Assembly (NCBI GenBank): GCA_035532215.1
Contig: DATKRK010000335.1
Span: 1 to 6,299 of the forward strand
Length of the DNA: 6,299 nucleotides
Direction of reading: 5' to 3'
Source of the DNA: JAICIG01 sp035532215
Lineage (GTDB): Bacteria > Planctomycetota > Planctomycetia > Pirellulales > JAICIG01
Part shown: piece by piece, positions 1-5,694 of the stretch
Numbering within the stretch: the first letter of the stretch is position 1
Layout of the letters: each line of letters starts with the position of its first letter
Notes under the pieces: model-generated
Told to the model about the DNA's origin: nothing
What the model saw: the letters and a program-made list of their open reading frames with translations, nothing else
The model's database searches: none
Program-made: the position numbers and the translations under genes

Positions 1-160
1 CAATCGTCGACGGCCTGGAAGGCCGCCCCACGGCAGGAATGTCTCGTTTCAGACCGCGTGAAGTATAGCGTGCATGGAACGGCAATCGGCGGCAGTCCGT
101 CGGCGGCAGAACCTGGTCTTGCCGGCTTAAGCGATTCGCCGCCGCAAGTTCGCCGGGGGC
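1..160. other. Left-edge non-coding stretch downstream of the haem gene
   Basis: No gene can be supported here. Plus-strand frame 3 is open from the edge to a TAG at 66-68 and could be the last 21 codons of a gene running in from the left, but it is too short to judge. The 10-base word TCGGCGGCAG occurs twice (86-95 and 100-109). I see no clear stem followed by a T-run that would end the minus-strand haem gene transcript. Confidence 0.4.
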
Positions 161-727
161 TCACTTAAGGGGAATCTTGTAACTCACCGTCCCCAGCACT
201 TCGCCGACTTTGTGGCCGGGGTGGCAAATCGTACACTTCTGGTTGACCACCGGCACCACGGTCGCCGCCCGCAAGTAAAGCTTGCCCTGGTCCTCTTGGA
301 TTTCCTCGTAGTACGTCTCGCCGCCCAGAATCTTCTTGTTGGCGAGTTTTTCGAATTCGTCGCGCGGGGCGTTTTCGTCGTTCAGCGGCTTGCCGGTCGC
401 ATCGACCAGCCGCGCATCGTGCCAGCCTTTCTTGCGCATGGCGGCGAACAACTCGCGGGCGATTTCGCCCGCGGCCACGTCGTTGGCGTCTTCGACGTAG
501 GTGTCGTTGATGAACACGATCGTCGTTTTATACAAATCGTCGAGCATTTTCACTTCGCGCCGCGCCCGCTCGACCGCTTCGGCGTCGGGCTTTGCGGCGG
601 CCGGTTTTTCTTTTTTGCCAGCGGGCGACTTGTCGGCGGCCGAGACCGGCTCGGCTTTCCAAAGGCCCGCGACGAGCGAGGCGGCGACGATCAACAGGCT
701 TGCAGTGCAGACGGCGATTCGACGCAT
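161..727 (-). CDS. Exported single-haem c-type protein, Tll0287-like (DUF3365-type) domain
   Basis: This is a 188-residue exported protein that should carry one covalently bound haem c and act in the periplasm, most likely as a redox or small-ligand sensor or electron carrier. Residues 1-30 form a signal peptide: MRRIAV, a hydrophobic core, then VSA before ADK as a probable cleavage site. Residues 31-50 are a Lys/Ala/Pro-rich linker. Residues 51-188 fit a Tll0287-like domain: a helical start, a middle with GWHDARLVDATGKPLN, then CTICH at 165-169 close to the C-terminus, followed by GxxxGEVLGTVSYKIPL. The CxxCH-near-the-end layout with a closing GxVSxxIPL strand is what I know of the DUF3365 family. 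The mature part has no cysteine besides the two haem-binding ones. I chose ATG at 727 over an in-frame ATG at 754 because AAAGGA lies 7 bases upstream of 727 and nothing comparable precedes 754. It is divergent from an Rrf2 regulator, so redox control of this gene is a reasonable inference. Family assignment is by pattern only. Confidence 0.82.
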   Translation of the reverse strand: MRRIAVCTASLLIVAASLVAGLWKAEPVSAADKSPAGKKEKPAAAKPDAEAVERARREVKMLDDLYKTTIVFINDTYVEDANDVAAGEIARELFAAMRKKGWHDARLVDATGKPLNDENAPRDEFEKLANKKILGGETYYEEIQEDQGKLYLRAATVVPVVNQKCTICHPGHKVGEVLGTVSYKIPLK

Positions 728-734
728 GAATGGT

Positions 735-740
735 TCCTTT
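735..740 (-). promoter_or_regulatory. Ribosome binding site of the haem gene
   Basis: AAAGGA on the minus strand, 7 bases before the ATG at 727. It decides the start: the upstream in-frame ATG at 754 has no purine-rich site in front of it, and starting at 727 puts the signal peptide right at the N-terminus. Confidence 0.7.
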
Positions 741-758
741 GCATCAAGAGGCATTGTG

Positions 759-828
759 ATCGGAAACGTAGACGCGGCATCCTGCCGCGTACGGAAAGCG
801 GCAGGGATGCCGCTTCTACATCGGAAAC
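759..828. repeat. MITE-like or REP-like palindrome with 9-bp flanking direct repeats
   Basis: Positions 768-788 and 798-819 are inverted copies of each other with one mismatch and one extra base, around a 9-base loop (789-797). The outer ends are GTAGA and TCTAC. Directly outside the 52-bp palindrome the word ATCGGAAAC occurs on both sides (759-767 and 820-828) in the same orientation, as a target-site duplication would. No coding capacity. The element sits between the haem gene start and its likely promoter, so a stable hairpin would form in that gene's 5' leader. It could be a non-autonomous mobile element, a REP-type repeat, or a regulatory hairpin. The direct repeat may also be part of the element itself, since the related CGGAAA occurs in the loop. 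Confidence 0.65.
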
Positions 829-847
829 CTTGTTGCCAAAAGTGACC

Positions 848-876
848 TTGTTTCCCAGGGCTCGATGGCGGATAAT
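848..876 (+). promoter_or_regulatory. Candidate sigma70-type promoter for the Rrf2 gene
   Basis: TTGTTT (848-853) and GATAAT (871-876) are separated by 17 bases, the ideal spacing, and point toward the regulator gene. The expected transcript start is near 883, giving a leader of about 90 bases. The -10 hexamer lies inside the left arm of the 9-bp inverted repeat, so a protein bound there would block this promoter. Planctomycete promoters are poorly defined, so this is a match to the general consensus only. Confidence 0.4.
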
Positions 877-907
877 CAGATTGTAGATAACCAAGTCCGA
901 TTATCCG
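869..907. promoter_or_regulatory. Candidate operator: perfect 9-bp inverted repeat in the divergent region
   Basis: CGGATAATC (869-877) and GATTATCCG (899-907) are exact inverted copies separated by 21 bases. The left arm covers the -10 of the plus-strand promoter candidate, and the right arm lies near the expected start of the minus-strand transcript. The Rrf2 regulator encoded just to the right is the obvious candidate to bind, which would mean autoregulation plus control of the haem gene. The spacer is longer than in well-known IscR or NsrR sites, so two half sites or a looped arrangement would be needed. The arms could also form an RNA hairpin. Confidence 0.45.
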
Positions 908-919
908 GTAGTTCTCGTG

Positions 920-947
920 AATCTACCTGACGATTAAAGGATGTCAA
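920..947 (-). promoter_or_regulatory. Candidate promoter for the haem gene
   Basis: On the minus strand, a perfect -35 hexamer TTGACA (947 to 942) is followed after 16 bases by TAGATT (925 to 920), four of six matches to the -10 consensus. Transcription would start near 913 and give a leader of about 185 bases holding both the 9-bp inverted repeat and the long palindrome at 768-819. The -35 overlaps the leader of the divergent Rrf2 gene, so the two promoters are back to back and cross one another. Confidence 0.4.
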
Positions 948-979
948 GGTCCACTTGTCTTTTTTTGGACTGTTTATGA
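941..979 (+). other. Possible 12-codon leader ORF overlapping the Rrf2 start
   Basis: ATG at 941 opens a 12-codon frame ending in TGA at 977-979, which overlaps the Rrf2 ATG (976-978) as ATGA, the usual arrangement for coupled translation. The purine run AAAGG directly abuts its ATG, with no spacing, which makes initiation doubtful. The same stretch also offers AAGG (946-949) five bases before a TTG at 955, in frame with Rrf2. Probably chance; recorded because it affects the choice of the regulator's start. Confidence 0.15.
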
Positions 980-1425
980 TTTCGCAAACGGCTGAATATG
1001 CCTTGCGGGCGGTCGTGTTTCTGGCCGACCAGGCCCCGGCCCCGCAGACGACGCAGCAAATTGCCAAGGTCACGATGGCGCCGGCGGGCTACCTGGCCAA
1101 GGTCATGCAAGGGCTCAGCCGGGCCGGGCTGGTTCACGCCCAGCGCGGCCTGCACGGCGGCTTCACGCTGGCCCGCTCGCCCGAAGAACTGACCGTGCTC
1201 GACGTGGTCCAGGCGGTCGATCCGATCCGCCGGATCACGCACTGCCCGCTGGGCCTCAAAGGTCACGCGGCGCTATGCCCGCTGCACCGGCGGCTCGACA
1301 GCGCCATGGCCACCGCCGAAGACGCCCTGCGGCGTTCGACGATCGCCGAATTGCTGCGCGAACCCGGCAAGCACAAAGGCAAGCGGGTTCCCAAGCCGCT
1401 GTGTTCAGTCGCCGATGAAGAATAG
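976..1425 (+). CDS. Rrf2-family transcriptional regulator with a two-cysteine sensor segment
   Basis: A 149-residue DNA-binding repressor or activator of the Rrf2 family (IscR, NsrR and CymR relatives), dimeric in known members. The N-terminal MISQTAEYALRAVVFLA is the hallmark start of the family. Helix-turn-helix residues are about 25-52 (TTQQIAKV..., then YLAKVMQGLSRAGLV), and the wing is RGLHGGFTLAR at 57-67. The sensor segment holds HCPLG (C90) and LCPLHRRLD (C101), with H96 and H104 nearby; a third cysteine, C143, is in the basic tail. IscR and NsrR use three closely spaced cysteines for a [2Fe-2S] or [4Fe-4S] cluster. Here only two lie in that window, ten residues apart, so cluster binding is possible but unproven. 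The ATG at 976 gives the canonical N-terminus; a TTG at 955 has a better ribosome site (AAGG, 5 bases) and would add seven residues. It is divergent from the haem protein gene and may control it. Confidence 0.9.
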   Translation: MISQTAEYALRAVVFLADQAPAPQTTQQIAKVTMAPAGYLAKVMQGLSRAGLVHAQRGLHGGFTLARSPEELTVLDVVQAVDPIRRITHCPLGLKGHAALCPLHRRLDSAMATAEDALRRSTIAELLREPGKHKGKRVPKPLCSVADEE

Positions 1426-1439
1426 CGGGGTTGGGCGGT

Positions 1440-1474
1440 GAGGCCCGCGGCCGGCAAGGCGCCTCGGCGGTTTT
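1440..1474 (+). terminator. Weak candidate terminator of the Rrf2 gene
   Basis: GAGGC (1440-1444) can pair with GCCTC (1461-1465) across a GC-rich stretch, and TTTT follows at 1471-1474, about 15 bases after the stop codon region begins. The stem is short, the loop long and the T-run only four, so this is marginal. Confidence 0.2.
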
Positions 1475-1594
1475 AAACGCGTTTCGGTAAACGCTGGATG
1501 GATGTGTCGGCCTGTTTTCGCTTGCCCGAATGAGGTTTTCGACTCTGGTCAAATCGACCGCTGCCGAACGGCGCGTTGCAACCGAGAGGTGAAG

Positions 1595-1652
1595 GAACAA
1601 GGGAACGCAGTTCAATTCGGCGGCGCTTCAGTGCGAGTTGCGTTCCGTGTTC
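1595..1652. repeat. Inverted repeat in the convergent gap
   Basis: GGAACGCA (1602-1609) and TGCGTTCC (1639-1646) are exact inverted copies with a 29-base interval; outside them GAAC (1595-1598) and GTTC (1649-1652) continue the pairing with small internal loops. It lies about 100 bases beyond the end of the minus-strand TPR gene. It may be a bidirectional stem or the relic of a repeat element. Confidence 0.35.
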
Positions 1653-1743
1653 TCAGCAAGGCGGCCAGCGACGCCAATCGCCAGTACGGCGGCGCATAGG
1701 CGGGCAAGGCGTGAACAGGCGCACGTCTAAACGCTTGGGCGAT

Positions 1744-4700
1744 TCAGTCGGCGCGCTTTGCTTCTGCCGCTGGCGGTTCTTTTTCCGCCGAATCGAAGTC
1801 GGGCGTAGGCTCGAATCCGTCAAGGAGCAAATCGGCGAGCTGCTGGCTCAACTGGAGAACCGCGAGAACAATCCCGTGCTTCGAAGCTTCGGCGACCGCG
1901 TCCTCGGGCGACTCCATTTCCACGCTGCTCAGTATTTGCAGGCGAGGCGCCTCGCCGTCGTTGGCCGTTTTGGTCAGATAGACGACACAAGTCACTTTCT
2001 TGCCCGCCAACGCGGCTTCGAGATCGGCTTTTGAGAGCGTGATCGGCAGTTGCGTTTTAGTCGCCGAAAAAACGTCCGGCGGCAGCGTTGGCGCCGTCTC
2101 CAAGGACGCATACACTGGGTCCTTCGCCGTGGCGGGCGGCCCGCCGAGCTTGAACCGCCTTGCCGCGCCGGCGCCTTGGTAGAAACGCGCGGGCAACGTA
2201 TGTGTTGGCTCTTTGAACTCGGACGGCGCCGGGCCCTCGTAGGTCAGCGTAAGCCCTTCGGGCCCCTTAAGACACAAGGCAAGCTGCTCGTCGTCGAGCG
2301 CCAAGGAGAACAGCGCTGGCACGCGCTTGCTGATGAGAAATCCGGCGATGACAGCGCCGCGGCGCGAGGCTGCCACGACGGGATCGGCATTCGGATCAAG
2401 GTCCGTGCTGCTCAGCAATTCGAATTCTGGGTTCTTCGGCAGTTCGCCTTCACGGGGGCGCCGCACGAGGATCTTCGTCACGTCCTTTCCCGCCAGAGCC
2501 GCAGCGAGATCGGCTTCGGATAGCGTCAACACGGGGTTCGCGGCGCGAACAATCGCGATCACTTCCGGCGATATCGTTTTCGATGTCAAGAGGACGTAAA
2601 GCGGCGCCTCCGCACCGCCTGGAATGCCGGCGAGCTTGAAGCGCGTTATCGTGTTGCGGGACATGGTCAGGCGAATCGGCAAATGCCTGAAATCGGTCGC
2701 GAATTCGTCGAGGCCGGCAGCCTCATAAGCAACCATCACGCCCTCGGGCCCTTTCAGTTCGATTTCATACAAACGAGCGGGTTCGTCGTCCGCAAGGTCG
2801 AACAAATCATCCTCGTAATCGCTGATTTCTCGCCCCGCCGTCTGCCAGTCGACCGTTTGGAAAGGCTCCTTGCTCAACTTGAGCGTCGCGAGGACCGTGC
2901 CGCGCTCCGACGCTTCGGCGACGGGATCCTTGCCCGGCTCCATCCCCGTGCTGTTCAGCGTTTGCAGGCGCGGCGCATCGCCCTCATTGGCCGGGTTGGC
3001 CAGATACAGGACGCTTGTCAGCTTCTTGCCTGCCAGGGCCGCATCGAGATCGGCATTCGAGAAGGTGATCGATAACTCAGTGCCGGCCGGCAACGCGGCT
3101 TTCGGCGGCATCGCCTGCGGAATCTTCAACACCGCATAGAGCGGTTCTTTCCCAGCCACGGGCGGTCCGCTCAGCTTGAACTGCATGGCAATGCCGGCGG
3201 GCAAACCAAAATTCGCGGGGACGGGAATGGGGACGCGAATTGAGTCGCCGGATCTCCCGAGCGTGGGCGCCTCATGGATCAGCACGAGCCCGTCCGGGCC
3301 GCGCAGACAGATTGCGATCATTCCCTCGTTGCGCAGCGAAGGCAATCGCTGCACCTGTCGCTTGCTGATGAACAGCGTGGCAGCCACCGCACCCTGGCGA
3401 GAGGCTGCCGTGATTGGATCGTCTTTTGGGTCGAGTTCCGTGCTGGTCAGCACTTCGAATTTCGGCTTTGCTGTCTGTTCGCCTTCGTGGCGGCGCAGGA
3501 TGAGAATCTTGGTCACGTCCTTGCCCGCAAGAGCTGAGTCGAGATCGCCCTTGGTCAACGTTATCGCCGGCGTAGCAGAGCGGAGAGCCGCGAGAACCTC
3601 CGGTGATAACCGCTTCGACTCCAGTTGAGCATAGAGCGCCGCATTTGCATCGCCTGCGACGCCTAAGAGCTTGAAACGCGTCGTCATTCCGTCAAACATC
3701 AGTTGGCGAAGGGGAAATGACAAGAAGCGGGGGCCGAATTCCTCGGAAGTTCTTGTTTCATGGGCGAGTTTCAGGCCGTCCGGTCCTCGCAACTCGATAT
3801 GGTAAGCACCCATAAGCTGCTCGGTCGCCGTCGTCCCCAAGGCGCCGTCATCGCCGTATGCCGTCGCCTCGCCGTAAGAATTGTCCGCTTTGGATGGATC
3901 CAGCTTGGCTTCCAAAGCCTGCCGACGGGCGTGCGCAGCCGTTTCCGATCTGGGATCCAACCGCAGCGCTTCGTCGGCGTCCTTGATCGCTTTGTCGAAC
4001 TGCTTCATGCCATACCAGCAATTCGCTCGCATCCGCCAATGCTCTGCGTGGTCGGGCTTGAGGCGAATCGCCTCGTTGAAATCGGCCAGGGCCTTATCCC
4101 AGGTTTTCCGCTGCATCCAAAGATACCCTCGCCAATTGTAGGCGTCGGCCACGCGTTTGCCGTGGCGGATCACCTCGTCGAGGTCGGCCAGAGCCAGATC
4201 GAATTTGTCCTGGAGGAATAGTTGGTACGCGCGATCAAAACGGATTTCTTCGTCGTGCGGATCGATCCGCAGCGCCGCGGCGAAATCTTCCAGAGCTTTC
4301 TCGCTTTCGCCTGCCATCGAGTGCACTTGGGCCATCTGAGAATACGCCCTCAGGTTCTTGGGCTCCTTCGCCAAGACGGCCCGGCAATCCTCAATCGCCT
4401 TTTCCAGGTTTCCGCTGAGGCTCCATTCGGTGGAGCGCCACAACAAGCAGTCGGTATCGCCGGGCTTGATCCGCAACACGGCGGTCAAGTCGTCGACGAC
4501 CAGCCGATGCTCTCCCGTCGAGTTGTGCAACTCCGCTCGCCGCAAATACGCGCGGGAGTTATTCGGATCGGCGTCGATGGCTGCGGTCAGGTCCGCAAGC
4601 GCCTTGACCAAGTTGTTCTTTTGCTTCCAAACCTCGCCGCGGCCGAGCAGAGCGCCGACGTGCCGAGGGTTGATTTTTAGCGCCTCGTCAAAGTCCGCGA

Positions 4701-5694
4701 TGGCAGCGTCGGGATCCTTCTCTTTGCGCAACCAGCCTCGCTGGGCATAGGCGTTGGCGTCTTGCGGGCGGAGGCGCAAGTACTGAGTGAGGTCGATGAT
4801 GGCATTCGCAGCGTCGCCTTTTTTCGACCAAATCTCGGCCCGCCCGCGGTAGCTGTTGGCATCATCCGGAGTGAGCGAAATCGCTTGCGTATAGTCAATG
4901 ACGGCCGCGTCATATCGGCCTTGGAGAAAGTGGATTCGCCCGCGATTGAGGAACGTGCGGGGATCGGTCGCATCGAGGCGGATCGACTCGTCCAGATCGC
5001 CAAGCGCCGCGTCGAACTCGCCTCGTTGCGCGCGCACCACGCCGCGGATGGCAAGCGCCTCTGGCAGCTTCGCCTCGGCCTTGAGCGCCAGTTCGGCATC
5101 TTGCAAGGCTTTATCCAGTTCCTGTCGTCGCAGATGGATTCCCGCTCGCATCGCCAGGGAGTAGGCATCGAGCGGGTCAAGTTGAATTGCGTCGTTGAAG
5201 TCGGCCAGCGCCTGGTCTTCGTCTCCTTTCGAGGCCCGGCAATAGCCGCGCTCCGACCGCAACTGAGAACTCCTGGGAAGCGACTCGATGGCCCGATCGA
5301 GGTCGCCGATCGCCCGGTCATATTCGCCCGCCGTCGCCCTCAAACGGCTCCGAGCTTCCAAGGCAAACGGATCTCGCGGATCGATCTCCAACGCTCGATC
5401 GCAGGCCGACAACTCGTCATCGGGCCGTTCCTGCGCCTGGGCGATTCTCGAACGCGCGAAGTAGGCTCGGGCGTTGTTCGGTTCCAGCCGCAGCGCTTCG
5501 CTGACGTCGGCCTGCGCTTTGTCGAACTCGTTTTTCGCCAGCCAGGCGCGCGATCGGGCGATAAAGGCGAAGGCGATTTCGGCTCGGGCCAAGTCGGCGG
5601 TAAAGTGTTCGATCGCCTGGTCGTCGCGCACCGCTTCGGCCGCGCGGAGCCAGCCCCAGTCGGCCTCTAACCAGTCGCCCCGGCTGCGCTTCAC
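1744..5694 (-). CDS. Giant TPR protein with four C-terminal A-B-A-B repeats (main reading frame)
   Basis: The frame runs 1316 residues from a GTG at 5694 to TGA at 1744-1746. It holds the end of an SH3-like domain (about residues 1-22, GDWLEADWGWL), 16 TPR units (41-583), a Gly/Asp-rich linker (about 598-628), four related repeats of about 150 residues (630-1284) and an acidic tail. No enzyme motif is visible; the role is probably protein binding or scaffolding outside the cytoplasm. The GTG is unlikely to be the natural start: it has no ribosome site and falls inside a domain strand (DVKRSRGDWL). The frame is open back to a TAA at 5743-5745, and the missing beginning, with a signal peptide, is in another frame at 5691-5900. 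Adding one base near 5731-5734 joins the two into a 1385-residue protein. Either the gene carries a real frameshift or the sequence has an error in a run of G (plus strand). The architecture is typical, from memory, of planctomycete exported TPR proteins. No other gene shares its strand nearby, so it appears to stand alone. Confidence 0.88.
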   Translation of the reverse strand: MKRSRGDWLEADWGWLRAAEAVRDDQAIEHFTADLARAEIAFAFIARSRAWLAKNEFDKAQADVSEALRLEPNNARAYFARSRIAQAQERPDDELSACDRALEIDPRDPFALEARSRLRATAGEYDRAIGDLDRAIESLPRSSQLRSERGYCRASKGDEDQALADFNDAIQLDPLDAYSLAMRAGIHLRRQELDKALQDAELALKAEAKLPEALAIRGVVRAQRGEFDAALGDLDESIRLDATDPRTFLNRGRIHFLQGRYDAAVIDYTQAISLTPDDANSYRGRAEIWSKKGDAANAIIDLTQYLRLRPQDANAYAQRGWLRKEKDPDAAIADFDEALKINPRHVGALLGRGEVWKQKNNLVKALADLTAAIDADPNNSRAYLRRAELHNSTGEHRLVVDDLTAVLRIKPGDTDCLLWRSTEWSLSGNLEKAIEDCRAVLAKEPKNLRAYSQMAQVHSMAGESEKALEDFAAALRIDPHDEEIRFDRAYQLFLQDKFDLALADLDEVIRHGKRVADAYNWRGYLWMQRKTWDKALADFNEAIRLKPDHAEHWRMRANCWYGMKQFDKAIKDADEALRLDPRSETAAHARRQALEAKLDPSKADNSYGEATAYGDDGALGTTATEQLMGAYHIELRGPDGLKLAHETRTSEEFGPRFLSFPLRQLMFDGMTTRFKLLGVAGDANAALYAQLESKRLSPEVLAALRSATPAITLTKGDLDSALAGKDVTKILILRRHEGEQTAKPKFEVLTSTELDPKDDPITAASRQGAVAATLFISKRQVQRLPSLRNEGMIAICLRGPDGLVLIHEAPTLGRSGDSIRVPIPVPANFGLPAGIAMQFKLSGPPVAGKEPLYAVLKIPQAMPPKAALPAGTELSITFSNADLDAALAGKKLTSVLYLANPANEGDAPRLQTLNSTGMEPGKDPVAEASERGTVLATLKLSKEPFQTVDWQTAGREISDYEDDLFDLADDEPARLYEIELKGPEGVMVAYEAAGLDEFATDFRHLPIRLTMSRNTITRFKLAGIPGGAEAPLYVLLTSKTISPEVIAIVRAANPVLTLSEADLAAALAGKDVTKILVRRPREGELPKNPEFELLSSTDLDPNADPVVAASRRGAVIAGFLISKRVPALFSLALDDEQLALCLKGPEGLTLTYEGPAPSEFKEPTHTLPARFYQGAGAARRFKLGGPPATAKDPVYASLETAPTLPPDVFSATKTQLPITLSKADLEAALAGKKVTCVVYLTKTANDGEAPRLQILSSVEMESPEDAVAEASKHGIVLAVLQLSQQLADLLLDGFEPTPDFDSAEKEPPAAEAKRAD
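1843..2775 (-). repeat. Second A-B unit of the C-terminal domain (protein repeats 3 and 4)
   Basis: Repeat A' is at 2323-2775 (residues 974-1124 counted from the GTG) and B' at 1843-2283 (residues 1138-1284). A' has IELKGPEG, TRFKL, ALAGKDVTKIL, SSTDLDP, AASRRGAV and ISKR. B' has CLKGPEGLTL, RFKLGGPP, ALAGKKVT, EAPRLQ, a weaker acidic motif EMESPED, and ASKHG. Each matches its counterpart in the first A-B unit better than its immediate neighbour, which points to duplication of a two-domain block. An acidic segment (DYEDDLFDLADDEP, 959-972) links the two units. Confidence 0.8.
2866..3807 (-). repeat. First A-B unit of the C-terminal domain (protein repeats 1 and 2)
   Basis: Repeat A is at 3358-3807 (residues 630-779 counted from the GTG) and B at 2866-3321 (residues 792-943). 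A has IELRGPDG, TRFKL, ALAGKDVTKIL, TSTELDP, AASRQGAV and ISKR. B has CLRGPDGLVL, QFKLSGPP, ALAGKKLT, EAPRLQ, STGMEP, EASERG and LSK. All four repeats share a front half (GPxG to FKL, likely a beta-sandwich) and a back half (LT-x-S-x-ADL-x-x-ALAGK, then DP-x-x-x-AS). The fold is inferred from alternating hydrophobic strands only. Confidence 0.8.
3946..5574 (-). repeat. Array of 16 in-register TPR units
   Basis: Residues 41-583 (from the GTG) divide into 16 consecutive units, fifteen of 34 residues and one of 33 (313-345), without spacers. The recurrent pattern is A-x-x-x-x-R-G-x-x-x-x-x-x-x-x-D-x-A-L-x-D-x-x-x-A-I-x-L-x-P-x-x. Such an array should form a superhelix of two turns for binding proteins or peptides. 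The units have diverged clearly from each other, so this is not a recent expansion. Confidence 0.92.

Larger units (their letters stand above)
1426..1743. other. Non-coding gap between convergent genes
   Basis: 318 bases between the ends of the Rrf2 gene (+) and the TPR gene (-). The small open frames here are unconvincing. Structures seen: a small hairpin GCGTTT-cggt-AAACGC (1479-1494), which read on the minus strand is followed by GTTTAAAA, and an inverted repeat around 1595-1652. Either could end transcription of the converging genes, but none is a strong classical terminator. Confidence 0.5.

Noticed and set aside
3..68. Open plus-strand frame at the left edge ending in TAG
   Set aside because: Only 21 codons are visible; a gene end cannot be told from chance.
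86..109. Direct repeat TCGGCGGCAG, two copies 14 bases apart
   Set aside because: Short, GC-rich and only two copies; likely chance or minor slippage.
212..886. Long plus-strand open frame opposite the haem gene (about 224 codons)
   Set aside because: It is antisense to a well-supported gene with signal peptide and CTICH motif, crosses the palindromic repeat, and its translation is rich in Arg/Val/Phe without any recognisable domain; a GC-rich shadow.
4762..5670. Plus-strand open frame of about 300 codons opposite the TPR array
   Set aside because: It mirrors the periodic TPR coding sequence on the other strand; the regular spacing of its residues comes from that repeat. No ribosome site or domain supports it.
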